18,897 nt of DNA from a bacterium (GTDB taxonomy: Bacteria; Patescibacteriota; Minisyncoccia; Minisyncoccales; PEYH01): assembly GCA_021158195.1 (NCBI GenBank), contig JAGGVA010000070.1, positions 1 through 18,897 of the forward strand. Reading direction: 5' to 3'. Below, one piece after another: positions 1-7,686 of the stretch. The position numbers and the translations under genes were made by a program. Numbering within the stretch: position 1 is the first letter of the stretch; the number at the start of each line of letters is the position of its first letter. A model generated the notes under the pieces. It saw nothing but the letters and a program-made list of their open reading frames with translations. It ran no database searches and was not told where the DNA came from.

Positions 1-1
1 A

Positions 2-721
2 AAAATTTACGAATTTATTAAAGATAAAGAAAAAGTTTTTATAAAACCAAATATTGTTTCCTCAGAAGAATACCCAACCACTACTCACCCTTTTACTCTT
101 CAGAAGTGTTTGGAGTTGCTTTTAAAACATAAAAACAAAGAAAGTATTTTAGTAGGAGATGGGCCGGCTTTTGATGCAGGAGATTCTCGAGAGATTATAA
201 AAGAACACCCACTCAAAAAGATAGCTGACAGCTTTGGAGTAGAATTTGTTAATCTCAACACTGCCCCGAAAGAGAAAAAGAAAATTCAAGGATTGACCTT
301 TGAAATAGCCAAACCAGTTCTGGAAGCAGATTTTATTATCTCTCTACCAGTTTTAAAAACTCACAAAATTTGTAAAATTACTGGCGCGATAAAGAATCAA
401 TATGGTGTTTTGTCTCCTAAAAATAAATTGAAATATCATCTCCCTTTGTATAATATTCATAAGGCAATTGTTTTGTTAAATAAATTAATTAATGTCGATT
501 TTTGGATAGTAGATGCGATTGAAACAATGATCGGTGCTCAAGAAAGAAGGCATGGAGGAAGAAAAGCAAAATTAGGATATATGCTAGCCGGCACTAATCC
601 TTTAGAACTTGATATAGAAGGTTTTAATCTTCTTAAAAAAGTAGACCCGGGACTTAAAAATTTAGAGCCCGACGATGTTCCTCAAATAAAATGGGCAAAG
701 AAAATTTTTTATAACCTATGA
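2..721 (+). CDS. DUF362 domain protein, 5' end missing
   Basis: The reading frame is open from base 2, so the true start lies outside the window. The first visible residues (VFIKPNIVSS, then TTTHP) match the DUF362 opening, which favours a truncated gene over a start at the internal TTG at 110. Later DUF362-like segments are LVGDGPAFDAG, the ADFIISLPVLKTHK stretch and ITGAIKNQYG. DUF362 proteins are poorly characterised; some carry ferredoxin domains, but no cysteine-rich segment is present in this C-terminal part. The stop codon overlaps the rtcB start as ATGA (718-721), which suggests co-translation with rtcB. The family call is fairly firm; the biochemical role is unknown. Confidence 0.75.
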   Translation, partial: KIYEFIKDKEKVFIKPNIVSSEEYPTTTHPFTLQKCLELLLKHKNKESILVGDGPAFDAGDSREIIKEHPLKKIADSFGVEFVNLNTAPKEKKKIQGLTFEIAKPVLEADFIISLPVLKTHKICKITGAIKNQYGVLSPKNKLKYHLPLYNIHKAIVLLNKLINVDFWIVDAIETMIGAQERRHGGRKAKLGYMLAGTNPLELDIEGFNLLKKVDPGLKNLEPDDVPQIKWAKKIFYNL

Positions 722-3700
722 AGATTTCCAAACAAGATTTTGTAAAAATAAACGATTATTTGTGGGAAGTTCCAAAAAGTTTTCGGAGCAATATGAGGGT
801 ACCGGCGCGTGCTTATCTTTCAGAAAAGATGCTGGAGCAAAGTTTTAAGGATAGATCCTTAGAGCAACTTGTTAATATGGCAAGTTTGCCCGGTATTATG
901 AAATATAGTTTGGCAATGCCGGATATGCACGAGGGTTATGGTTTTTGCATAGGAGGCGTGGCAGCAACAGATTTTGAGGAAGGAGTGATCTCTCCAGGAG
1001 GAGTCGGTTACGATATCAACTGCCTCTCTCCTAACACCAAGGTTTTAATAGAAAACGGAGCATATGTGACAATAAAAGAGCTGAGCAATTTTTGGAAAGA
1101 TAAGAAAATAAAATTTCTTGACAGGGTTAGAAAAAGAATAAAAGAGACAGAAATACTTTGTTTTCTAAAAAGATATAACAACCCCTCAATTTATCGTATT
1201 GTTACAACCTCGGGTAATGAGATTGAAGCAACAGATGATCATCCAATACAAACTAAACAAGGAATGAAGGAGGTTAGCCGCCTAAAAGAAGGAGATTATG
1301 TTCTTGTTTATCCATTCAAAGGAGTAAAATATGAAAGACCCAACTCAAGGACTATTTTAACAAAAACAAATATCGAGGAGGTTTTAGCTAAGATAAGAAA
1401 AATCCATACAGGAGGTCACTTCAGCGGTCAGATTATCAGAGAGTTAGAATCTCGAGACCTTCTGCCCCTTAAATATAACTCTTCTTATATACCCGTTCTT
1501 CTAAAACTTATGGGTTATATTTTCGGAGATGGTTCCATAAGTATTGGAAGCAAAAGCCAAATCTGGTTTTATGGAAAGCCTGAAGATTTAAAAGAAATTC
1601 AAAGGGATGTTGCAAGGTTAGGATTTACTCCTTCTAAGGTTTATTCCAGAAAAAGAAATCATTACATTAATACTTTTTACCGGACTTATCAGTTTTCGAG
1701 AACAGAGTATAGTGTCAGAGTTAATTCTTTAAGTTTAGCGGTGCTTTTTATCTCTTTGGGCGTTCCTTATGGTTTTAAAGCCCATCAATCTTACCGGGTT
1801 CCTAAATGGATTTTTAAATGTCCGCTTTGGCAAAAAAGATTATTTTTGGCAGCCCTTTTTGGTGCAGAACTTTCTACACCCTCTACTTTAAACGGATATA
1901 ATTTTTACGCACCGCAGTTAAATATGCAAAAATCGGAAAGACTGGAGAAAAACGCAAAACTGTTTTTGGAAGATATTGCTAAATTATTGAAAGAATTTGG
2001 GATAAAAACTTATCCTGTGAAAAAGGTTGATGGATATCAATATCAAGGTAAAAAGGGAAAGACAATAGGTTTTAGGCTGCAAATCGTCCAAAGGGCCCCA
2101 AATCTTTTAAAATTTTTTGAGACCGTCAATTATGAATATAATCTTCAAAAACACAAAGAGGCTTGTCTAGCAGCGGCTTATTTAAGACAGAAAGAAAGGA
2201 TAAAGGAAATGAGGAGAAGGGCGCGAAAAGAGATAAGAAGATTATATAAAAGAAAAGGAGATTTTAAAAAATTAGCCCCCCAGATAATTTGTAAGTACAA
2301 TAGTGAATATGTTACTTCTCAGTTTTTATATCATTCAATCTTTCCCGAAAAAAGTCACGGTGTAGTGAGAAGGAGGGGTGATCCCCGAATATCCTCGAAT
2401 TTTTCCACCTTCGAAGATTTTAAAAAGAAGTACAGTTACGGAAATCAAGGGTTGGTTTGGGAGAAAATTGAAAAAATAGAGAAAATTCCATATCGAAATT
2501 TTGTTTATGATCTAACGATCAATAATTCCAATCACAATTTTATTGCTAATACTTTTGTTGTTTCTAACTGCGGGATGAGGCTTTTAGTTTCTAACTATAA
2601 GGAACAGGAGATTCGAGATTATATTGAAAATTTAGCAGAAGAAATTCAAAAAGAAGTTCCTTCCGGGCTAGGAAAGGGGCGAAAGATAAAATTAGATTTC
2701 GCTTCTTTAAACAAAATTTTAAAAAGAGGAGCAAGGGCTCTGGTTGAGGCCGGTTATGGTGAAAAAGAGGATATTGAGAATTGTGAAGCAAGAGGAGCCC
2801 TAGAGTTTGCAGATCCTGATGCAGTTTCAGAAAAAGCAAAACGCAGGGGTAGAGATCAGGTTGGAACTTTAGGATCAGGCAACCACTTTTTAGAAATCCA
2901 AAAAGTGGCAGAGATATTTGACCAAGAAATTGCCCAAGTTTTTGGTTTATTTAAAGATCAAGTGGTGATAATGATTCATACCGGTTCTCGAGGTTTAGGT
3001 CATCAAATTGCAAGCGACTATATAATGACAATGGTGCGGGCAATGGATAAGTATGGCATCAGGCTGCCAGATAAAGAATTAGCCGCTTGTCCAATTAATT
3101 CTTCTGAAGGGAGGCAATATTTTAGTGCGATGGCATGTGGGGCAAATTTCGCTTGGGCAAACCGTCAAATGATTGCTTATTATGTTAGAAAATCTTGGAA
3201 AAAGATATTAGGAGAGAATGCTGGGCATCTGCGAATACTTTATGATGTGGCTCATAATATTGCCAAAATAGAAGAACACGAAATTAATGGACAAAAAAGA
3301 AAATTGTGTGTTCATAGAAAAGGAAGCACAAGAGCATTTCCTCCCTTACACCCAGAAATTCCGGAAAAATATAGAAAAGTGGGGCAGCCGGTTTTGATTC
3401 CTGGCTCTATGGGAACAGCATCTTATGTTCTGGTGGGCACAAAAAATGCTGAGGAATCGTTCTATTCAACTTGCTTTACTGCAGATACTAAGCTTTTAAC
3501 AGATAAGGGATTTTATACCTTCGCCGAAATCTATGAAAGAACGAAAAATGGAGAGACTTTCTTGGTGCCTTCTTTCAACGAAAAAAGTTATCAAGTTGAA
3601 TGGAAGCCAGTTGAGAGAGTTATGAGAAGAAAAGCTCCGGTAATTGAAATTTCAATTTCCCAAAGAGGAGATGTAACTTTGAATAGACTAAAAGTTACAC

Positions 3701-5004
3701 AAGATCATAAATTTTATACATTATCAGGAACCAAGATTATCAAGAAAAAGATTATAGAAATAGAAAAAGAAAAGGAGACACTCTTCTTATTGGATAAATT
3801 GTCTGCTCCTCATTATCAGCTTGTTGATCCTCAATTGGCTTATTTGGTGGGAGCAATAATTACTGATGGATATATTTATACTGGTCCAGGAAAGGGAAGA
3901 TATCCTTATCGAGGAAGAAAAATTCTTTTTATTCAAAAAAAGGAGGCACAAAAATTACCCTTCATAGAATATGTTCAAGACTGTTTCCAAAACGTCTTTC
4001 ATGTTCCTCTTAGAGAATATAGAGAAAGAGAAAGCAAGGGTTATATTAGAGGAAAGTTAGTCCAGGGGGTTGCTACTAATTTTGTTTGCACCCAGGCTCC
4101 TCCGGTAAGTACACTAGCCCTGATAAAAGAAAATTTAACTCAGTGGGTTTTAGGCCTGTCAGAAGAAGCAACATTCAATTTCTTAGCCGGAGTAATTGAT
4201 GGAGATGGAACTTGGCACCCCTCTCACAAAGTTATTGAGATATTTAACGGATGCGAAAAAATAACCGGAGCAATTATAACAGCCTGTTTAAAATTAGGTA
4301 TTTTGCCCTATGTGTCCAAGCGAAGAAAAAATTGCTATATAATTCAAATTTCTGAAAGACTCTCAGAAATAGGAAAATATACAAAAAGAGTAAAAGTTAC
4401 TCCTCATTTAAGGAAATATGGAACTAAATTCTTTGCGGTAAGACAATTATTTAAAGAAGTTCCAGATGTAAAATGGCCCTTTTCTGCTAAGGCAAGAAGA
4501 AATAATTTAATGTCAAAAGAAAAGCTCTATAAATTTCTTTTCGGAGAGAAATCAGAGATTGAGAGAAGGTTTAAGATTGATCGAGAAAGGTATAAGAAAA
4601 TTCTTGGAGAAATAAAAAAGTTAATAGACTCGCCCCTAAGAATGCAAAGGGTGAAAAAAATTAAACATCTATCTCCTCAGATTGTCTTTAATATTACAGT
4701 CAAAGATAATCATAACTATTTTGTCTTTAGTAATCTTTTTACCCCAATCTTGGTGGCAAATTGCCACGGTTCAGGAAGAACTATGTCTCGCCATCAAGCA
4801 ATAAAAACAATTTCTGGACAAAAAATCGTAAATTTATTAAACTCAAAAGGTATAATTGTAAAATGTAGATCGTTTAAAGGAATTGCAGAAGAAGCACCTC
4901 AGGCCTATAAAGACATAAGCGATGTAGTGGAGGTTGTCTCAAGAGCTGGTCTTTCCAAAAAAGTTGCCAAACTTGTTCCTTTAGCAGTTATTAAGGGAGA
5001 ATAA
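718..5004 (+). CDS. rtcB: RtcB RNA-splicing ligase precursor with two inteins
   Basis: This is the GTP/Mn-dependent ligase that joins 2',3'-cyclic phosphate and 5'-OH RNA ends in tRNA splicing and RNA repair. The 1428-residue precursor consists of three extein pieces (residues 1-101, 618-918 and 1349-1428) that sum to 482 residues, the normal RtcB length. After removal of the inteins the known catalytic residues are all present: the metal-binding Cys in YDIN-CGMRL (precursor 618), His in GSGNHF (723), His in IHTGSRG (754), His in DVAHN (846), and the guanylylated His in CHGSGR (1350). That last His falls at spliced position 404, as in Pyrococcus horikoshii RtcB. The start overlaps the DUF362 stop by 4 bp and has no clear Shine-Dalgarno. 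Activity should depend on correct splicing of both inteins. Confidence 0.95.
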   Translation: MKISKQDFVKINDYLWEVPKSFRSNMRVPARAYLSEKMLEQSFKDRSLEQLVNMASLPGIMKYSLAMPDMHEGYGFCIGGVAATDFEEGVISPGGVGYDINCLSPNTKVLIENGAYVTIKELSNFWKDKKIKFLDRVRKRIKETEILCFLKRYNNPSIYRIVTTSGNEIEATDDHPIQTKQGMKEVSRLKEGDYVLVYPFKGVKYERPNSRTILTKTNIEEVLAKIRKIHTGGHFSGQIIRELESRDLLPLKYNSSYIPVLLKLMGYIFGDGSISIGSKSQIWFYGKPEDLKEIQRDVARLGFTPSKVYSRKRNHYINTFYRTYQFSRTEYSVRVNSLSLAVLFISLGVPYGFKAHQSYRVPKWIFKCPLWQKRLFLAALFGAELSTPSTLNGYNFYAPQLNMQKSERLEKNAKLFLEDIAKLLKEFGIKTYPVKKVDGYQYQGKKGKTIGFRLQIVQRAPNLLKFFETVNYEYNLQKHKEACLAAAYLRQKERIKEMRRRARKEIRRLYKRKGDFKKLAPQIICKYNSEYVTSQFLYHSIFPEKSHGVVRRRGDPRISSNFSTFEDFKKKYSYGNQGLVWEKIEKIEKIPYRNFVYDLTINNSNHNFIANTFVVSNCGMRLLVSNYKEQEIRDYIENLAEEIQKEVPSGLGKGRKIKLDFASLNKILKRGARALVEAGYGEKEDIENCEARGALEFADPDAVSEKAKRRGRDQVGTLGSGNHFLEIQKVAEIFDQEIAQVFGLFKDQVVIMIHTGSRGLGHQIASDYIMTMVRAMDKYGIRLPDKELAACPINSSEGRQYFSAMACGANFAWANRQMIAYYVRKSWKKILGENAGHLRILYDVAHNIAKIEEHEINGQKRKLCVHRKGSTRAFPPLHPEIPEKYRKVGQPVLIPGSMGTASYVLVGTKNAEESFYSTCFTADTKLLTDKGFYTFAEIYERTKNGETFLVPSFNEKSYQVEWKPVERVMRRKAPVIEISISQRGDVTLNRLKVTQDHKFYTLSGTKIIKKKIIEIEKEKETLFLLDKLSAPHYQLVDPQLAYLVGAIITDGYIYTGPGKGRYPYRGRKILFIQKKEAQKLPFIEYVQDCFQNVFHVPLREYRERESKGYIRGKLVQGVATNFVCTQAPPVSTLALIKENLTQWVLGLSEEATFNFLAGVIDGDGTWHPSHKVIEIFNGCEKITGAIITACLKLGILPYVSKRRKNCYIIQISERLSEIGKYTKRVKVTPHLRKYGTKFFAVRQLFKEVPDVKWPFSAKARRNNLMSKEKLYKFLFGEKSEIERRFKIDRERYKKILGEIKKLIDSPLRMQRVKKIKHLSPQIVFNITVKDNHNYFVFSNLFTPILVANCHGSGRTMSRHQAIKTISGQKIVNLLNSKGIIVKCRSFKGIAEEAPQAYKDISDVVEVVSRAGLSKKVAKLVPLAVIKGE
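1021..2568 (+). other. Intein 1 of RtcB (516 residues, LAGLIDADG type)
   Basis: This in-frame protein intron covers precursor residues 102-617. It begins with Cys (CLSPNTKVL, block A). Block B is ATDDHP, with the TxxH motif at T172 and H175. It carries a LAGLIDADG-like homing endonuclease with one motif at LMGYIFGDGSI (Asp271) and a second, divergent motif at LAALFGAEL (Glu384). The C-terminal block is VYDLTINN, then NHNFIANTFVVSN, followed by Cys618 as the +1 nucleophile. The insertion lies exactly before the active-site metal-binding cysteine of RtcB. The penultimate residue is Ser instead of the usual His. Both acidic endonuclease positions are kept (Asp, Glu), so the endonuclease may be active. 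The boundaries are firm because removing them restores the continuous family motif GYDINCGMRL. Confidence 0.93.
3472..4761 (+). other. Intein 2 of RtcB (430 residues, LAGLIDADG type)
   Basis: This second intein covers precursor residues 919-1348. Block A is CFTADTKLLTDKG. Block B is VTQDHKFYT, with T994 and H997. Two LAGLIDADG motifs are AYLVGAIITDGYI (Asp1050) and FLAGVIDGDGTW (Asp1163). The C-terminal block is VFNITVKDNHNYF through to ILVAN, followed by Cys1349. Removing it restores the RtcB motif STCHGSGR, in which His1350 is the guanylylation site. The intein therefore interrupts the ligase one residue before its covalent catalytic histidine. The penultimate residue is Ala, not His. It differs in length and sequence from intein 1 and so is not a simple recent duplicate. 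Confidence 0.93.
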
Positions 5005-5019
5005 TTAAAAGAAAAATCT

Positions 5020-5289
5020 ATGAAGGAAAAGACAAGATTGCCCAAGTCAGTAAAAAAATTTATCAGAAAAGAAAAGGCCCGCATTAGACGGGAAATTTTA
5101 AACTTAGAAGAGCAGCAAAAATTAATAGATCAACTTTATAAAAGGTTCTTGGGAGAAGGGGCCGAAAGAGAGGAAAAAGAGGTTAAAGATAAAAAAGATA
5201 AGAAGACAGAAAAAGAAAGAGGTCGGGCCAAGCCAATTATTCAAACCCCTCAAAAGAAATCTCAAAAAGAGGTTATATCTAAAGTATGA
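5020..5289 (+). CDS. Small charged hypothetical protein (89 residues)
   Basis: I do not recognise a family. The protein is rich in Lys, Glu and Arg. A predicted helical N-terminal half (RRE..LEEQQKLIDQLYKRFLG) is followed by a Lys/Glu-rich, probably disordered tail. It has no membrane segment or signal peptide. It starts 15 bp after the rtcB stop, and its own stop overlaps the NIF3 start as ATGA (5286-5289). That tight placement argues for a real, co-translated gene despite its low-complexity sequence. A nucleic-acid or ribosome-binding role is possible from the charge pattern alone, but this is speculation. Confidence 0.6.
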   Translation: MKEKTRLPKSVKKFIRKEKARIRREILNLEEQQKLIDQLYKRFLGEGAEREEKEVKDKKDKKTEKERGRAKPIIQTPQKKSQKEVISKV

Positions 5290-6239
5290 AAATAAACGAT
5301 ATTTACAATCTAGCAATTGAGATGGGATCAAGTGCAGATTTTCGGAGCAAAGAAGGAATAGAAAAATTGCTTCAAAAAAGAAAGGAAGAATATGGAAAAC
5401 TTTCTCCAAAAGAGAAAGAAAGTTTTGATTTAGAAAGTTTAAGAAATCCTTTCTCAGATTCTAGAATTTTACATATTGCTCAGGATAAAGAAATTAAAAA
5501 AGTGCTTGTGGGGATTGATATTGAACCTGCAGAAATTCTTCTTGCCAAAGAATTGGGAGATATAGATTTGATTATATCTCACCATCCTCTTGGTAAGGCC
5601 TTGGCTACCTTGCATGAAGTGATGGAACTTCAGTGTGATGTTTTGGCTCAGTACGGTGTTCCCATAAATATTGCCGAAAAATTGATGAGAGGAAGAATAT
5701 CAGAAGTGGCAAGAGGACTAAATCGGGTTAATCATCAACGAACTGTAGATGCGGCAAGAATTTTAGGGTTTAATTTGATGTGTTTGCACACGGTATGCGA
5801 CAATTTAGCAGCGAGATTCTTGAAAGAAAAAATAGAAGAAGCAAAACCAGAATATTTAGGAGAATTAATAGATTTACTTGAAGAAATCCCCGAATACAAA
5901 GAAGCCCGAAAAATTGGGGCTGGTCCCAAAATTTTTGTTGGCGAGAGAAAAAATAAATGTGGCAAAATAGCACTTACAGAAATTACTGGAGGCACAGAGG
6001 GTTCTCCAAAACTCTATCAAAAAATGGCTCAGGTAGGTATTGGAACTGTTGTAGGTATGCATATTTCCGAAGAGCATAAAAAAGAGGCAGAAAGCGCTCT
6101 TCTTAATGTAGTAATAGCCGGGCATATTTCTTCAGATTCATTAGGAGTAAACATCTTCTTAGACGAGTTAGAAAAAAGAGGCATTGAAATTGTTCCCTGC
6201 TCTGGCCTTATTAGAGTCTCAAGAAGCACTAAACACTAA
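5286..6239 (+). CDS. NIF3-like (GTP cyclohydrolase I type 2 homologue) protein
   Basis: This 317-residue protein matches the NIF3/YbgI metal-binding fold. IISHHPL (His99, His100) is the characteristic paired-histidine metal site. The C-terminal segment VVIAGHISSDSLGVNIFLDE (His280) corresponds to the second metal-binding element. The usual GHxxxE is here GHISSD, so the Glu ligand position is altered. An N-terminal extension of about 70 residues, rich in Lys and Glu, precedes the core. NIF3 proteins bind two metals and are widespread, but their physiological substrate is not settled. The final codons (S-T-K-H-stop) run into the heptamer repeat array beginning at 6231, so the array may have set the present C terminus. 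Confidence 0.78.
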   Translation: MKINDIYNLAIEMGSSADFRSKEGIEKLLQKRKEEYGKLSPKEKESFDLESLRNPFSDSRILHIAQDKEIKKVLVGIDIEPAEILLAKELGDIDLIISHHPLGKALATLHEVMELQCDVLAQYGVPINIAEKLMRGRISEVARGLNRVNHQRTVDAARILGFNLMCLHTVCDNLAARFLKEKIEEAKPEYLGELIDLLEEIPEYKEARKIGAGPKIFVGERKNKCGKIALTEITGGTEGSPKLYQKMAQVGIGTVVGMHISEEHKKEAESALLNVVIAGHISSDSLGVNIFLDELEKRGIEIVPCSGLIRVSRSTKH

Positions 6240-6335
6240 ACTCTATATTCTAAACACTAAACTCTAAACTCTAAACTCTATATTCTATATTCTATATTCT
6301 ATATTCTACATTCTACATTCTACATTCTACATTCT
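6231..6335 (+). repeat. Tandem heptanucleotide array, 15 units
   Basis: Fifteen contiguous 7-bp units fit the loose consensus A-N-N-N-N-C-T. In order they are aaacact, aaactct, atattct, aaacact, three aaactct, four atattct and four acattct. The homogeneous sub-blocks look like local unit-by-unit expansion. The array starts inside the last codons of the NIF3 gene, supplies its TAA stop and ends just before the terminator hairpin. It contains no spacers and no dyad symmetry, so it is not a CRISPR. Related heptamer runs occur at 9578, 11392, 16010, 18031 and 18585. Confidence 0.95.
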
Positions 6336-6345
6336 TAACATTATT

Positions 6346-6369
6346 GCTGGCTGAAAGCCCAGCTTTTTG
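6346..6369 (+). terminator. Intrinsic terminator after the rtcB-NIF3 block
   Basis: A 5-bp GC-rich stem (GCTGG at 6346-6350 pairing with CCAGC at 6359-6363) encloses an 8-nt loop and is followed at once by CTTTTTG-type U-rich sequence (6364-6368). It sits between the heptamer array and the DUF763 start, as expected for the end of the upstream operon. Confidence 0.6.
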
Positions 6370-6370
6370 T

Positions 6371-6376
6371 TATGAT
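6371..6376 (+). promoter_or_regulatory. Candidate -10 element for DUF763
   Basis: TATGAT lies directly after the terminator T-run and 9 nt before the ATG at 6386. If used, transcription would begin at or within a few bases of the start codon, giving a leaderless or near-leaderless message. No good -35 is seen at the expected distance, and chance occurrence in AT-rich DNA is possible. Confidence 0.35.
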
Positions 6377-6385
6377 GAAATTGAT

Positions 6386-7564
6386 ATGAGAACAGGAATT
6401 GCTACAGTTCCCTTAGATACAGGGAGATGTCCTCCTTGGCTTTTTGAAAGAATGAAAAAGCTCTCACGAGCAATTGCTGTTGCTATTGTTGAAGAATTTG
6501 GGCCAGAAGAATTTTTAAAAAGAGTTGCTGATCCGGTTTGGTTTCAATCATTGGGATGTGTAATAGGGTTTGACTGGAACTCCTCAGGCCTTACCACTAC
6601 TACCCTCGGCGCTCTAAAAGAAGGAATTCGCGGAATGGAAAAAGATTTAGGAATATTTGTTTGTGGGGGTAAAGGAAAAACTTCTTTAAAAACACCTGAG
6701 CAGATTCAAAAATGGGGAGAATGGTTGGGATTGAAAGAAGATTTAGTTTATAAATTAATTTATGCTTCAAAACTTTCTGCAAAAGTAGACAACTCTGCCT
6801 TGCAAGATGGGTACACCCTTTACCATCACAACTTAATTTTTACCAAAAATGGAAAATGGGTAGTGGTTCAGCAGGGAATGAATGAGAAAAATTCAACTGC
6901 CAGAAGATATCATTGGTTATCAGATAGAGTAAAAAATTTTGTAGAAGAACCACATTCAGGAATTGTTACACAAAAGAAAACAAAACCTTTAAATTTAATC
7001 GCCAAAAAAAGCAGAGAAGTTCGTCAGATTTCAGCAGAAATGGTGAGAGAAGAACCAAAAACTTTTCTCAAAGACCTAAACCTTATCCTTAAAAGCGATG
7101 TAATAAGAAGGCGATCGCCTTCTTATTACAGCACCAAAAATTTTTTAACCAAGCAAAAAAGAATTCCGGGATTTTGCGAAGTAGAATTGAATAATGTGGA
7201 GTTTTTCTGGCACCCCGTATTAAAAGAAAGGTTTGATTTAAGAAGGTTAAAACGAACTATAGAATCTGCTCATTTTTTGAAGCCAAAAAATTTTGAAGAA
7301 TTAATTTCAATTAAGGGAGTAGGACCAAGAACATTAAGAGCCCTTACATTAGTAGCCGAACTGATTTACGGAAAAAAACCTTCTTATGAGGATCCGGCAA
7401 GATACTCTTTCGCTCATGGAGGTAAAGACGGTACCCCTTATCCGGTAAATCGCCCGGCCTACGATGAAACTATTGAAATTATTGAAAAAGCAATAAATAA
7501 AACAAAAATTTCCCTAAAGGAAAAAGAAGGAGCAATCAAACGACTAAGAACAAGTTTTTTATGA
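6386..7564 (+). CDS. DUF763 family protein
   Basis: The start is placed at ATG 6386 because the family begins with this motif (MRTGIATVPLDTG, then PPWLFERM). An upstream in-frame TTG at 6344 would lie within the terminator hairpin. The protein has 392 residues. The C-terminal half carries a helix-hairpin-helix-like segment (IKGVGPRTLRALTLVAEL, from about residue 309) and the conserved FAHGGKDGTPYPVNR block. DUF763 is common in archaea and scattered in bacteria; its function is unknown, and the hairpin motif only suggests nucleic-acid contact. A perfect 32-bp palindrome (7099-7130) lies within the coding sequence and encodes roughly VIRRRSPSYYS, next to a divergent form of the family's mid-region histidine motif (here WHPVL). 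The stop overlaps a following ATG at 7561. Confidence 0.85.
   Translation: MRTGIATVPLDTGRCPPWLFERMKKLSRAIAVAIVEEFGPEEFLKRVADPVWFQSLGCVIGFDWNSSGLTTTTLGALKEGIRGMEKDLGIFVCGGKGKTSLKTPEQIQKWGEWLGLKEDLVYKLIYASKLSAKVDNSALQDGYTLYHHNLIFTKNGKWVVVQQGMNEKNSTARRYHWLSDRVKNFVEEPHSGIVTQKKTKPLNLIAKKSREVRQISAEMVREEPKTFLKDLNLILKSDVIRRRSPSYYSTKNFLTKQKRIPGFCEVELNNVEFFWHPVLKERFDLRRLKRTIESAHFLKPKNFEELISIKGVGPRTLRALTLVAELIYGKKPSYEDPARYSFAHGGKDGTPYPVNRPAYDETIEIIEKAINKTKISLKEKEGAIKRLRTSFL
7099..7130. repeat. Perfect 32-bp palindrome inside DUF763
   Basis: The 16-base arms are exactly complementary with no spacer. The centre is GGCGATCGCC and the outer arms begin TGTAATAAGA. The core contains GCGATCGC, the same octamer as the cyanobacterial HIP1 repeat. 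The element is in frame and free of stops. Perfect symmetry of this length inside a protein gene is unlikely by chance and suggests an inserted palindromic element or a strong regulatory or recombination site. I see no second copy in this window. Confidence 0.9.
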
Positions 7565-7686
7565 AAAAATATTCTTCTAAAAGGGCCAAAAAGTATAAGT
7601 TGGCTTATAGAACACCATCAAGGTTTATTATTGAGAAATGCAAAGAGGTATGGAAGATAAAAAAGAAGGGCTCAAAAGCGCATTGA
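7561..7686 (+). CDS. Possible 41-residue basic microprotein
   Basis: An ATG at 7561 overlaps the DUF763 stop as ATGA and opens a 41-codon frame. The product is very basic (it begins MKKYSSKRAKKYK). It ends 49 bp inside the following membrane protease gene. The overlap geometry matches the translational coupling used elsewhere in the window, but length and composition give no family match, and the frame could be fortuitous. It may only serve to couple translation into the next gene. Confidence 0.25.
   Translation: MKKYSSKRAKKYKLAYRTPSRFIIEKCKEVWKIKKKGSKAH

Noticed and set aside
2591..2839. Opposite-strand open frames over rtcB, the NIF3 gene and other genes
   Set aside because: They are antisense to well-supported genes, rich in Leu, Phe and Ser as expected from reversed AT-rich coding DNA, and have no recognisable domains.
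1021..4761. The two long inserts in rtcB as fused enzymatic domains or group I introns
   Set aside because: Both have Cys1, TxxH and C-terminal Asn-Cys junctions with LAGLIDADG motifs in one open frame, and removing them restores RtcB motifs exactly; this is diagnostic of inteins.
6231..6335. CRISPR array
   Set aside because: The unit is 7 bp with no unique spacers and no dyad symmetry; this is a simple tandem repeat.
6344..6385. TTG start for DUF763 14 codons earlier
   Set aside because: It lies within the terminator hairpin, and the family begins at the MRTG motif at 6386.
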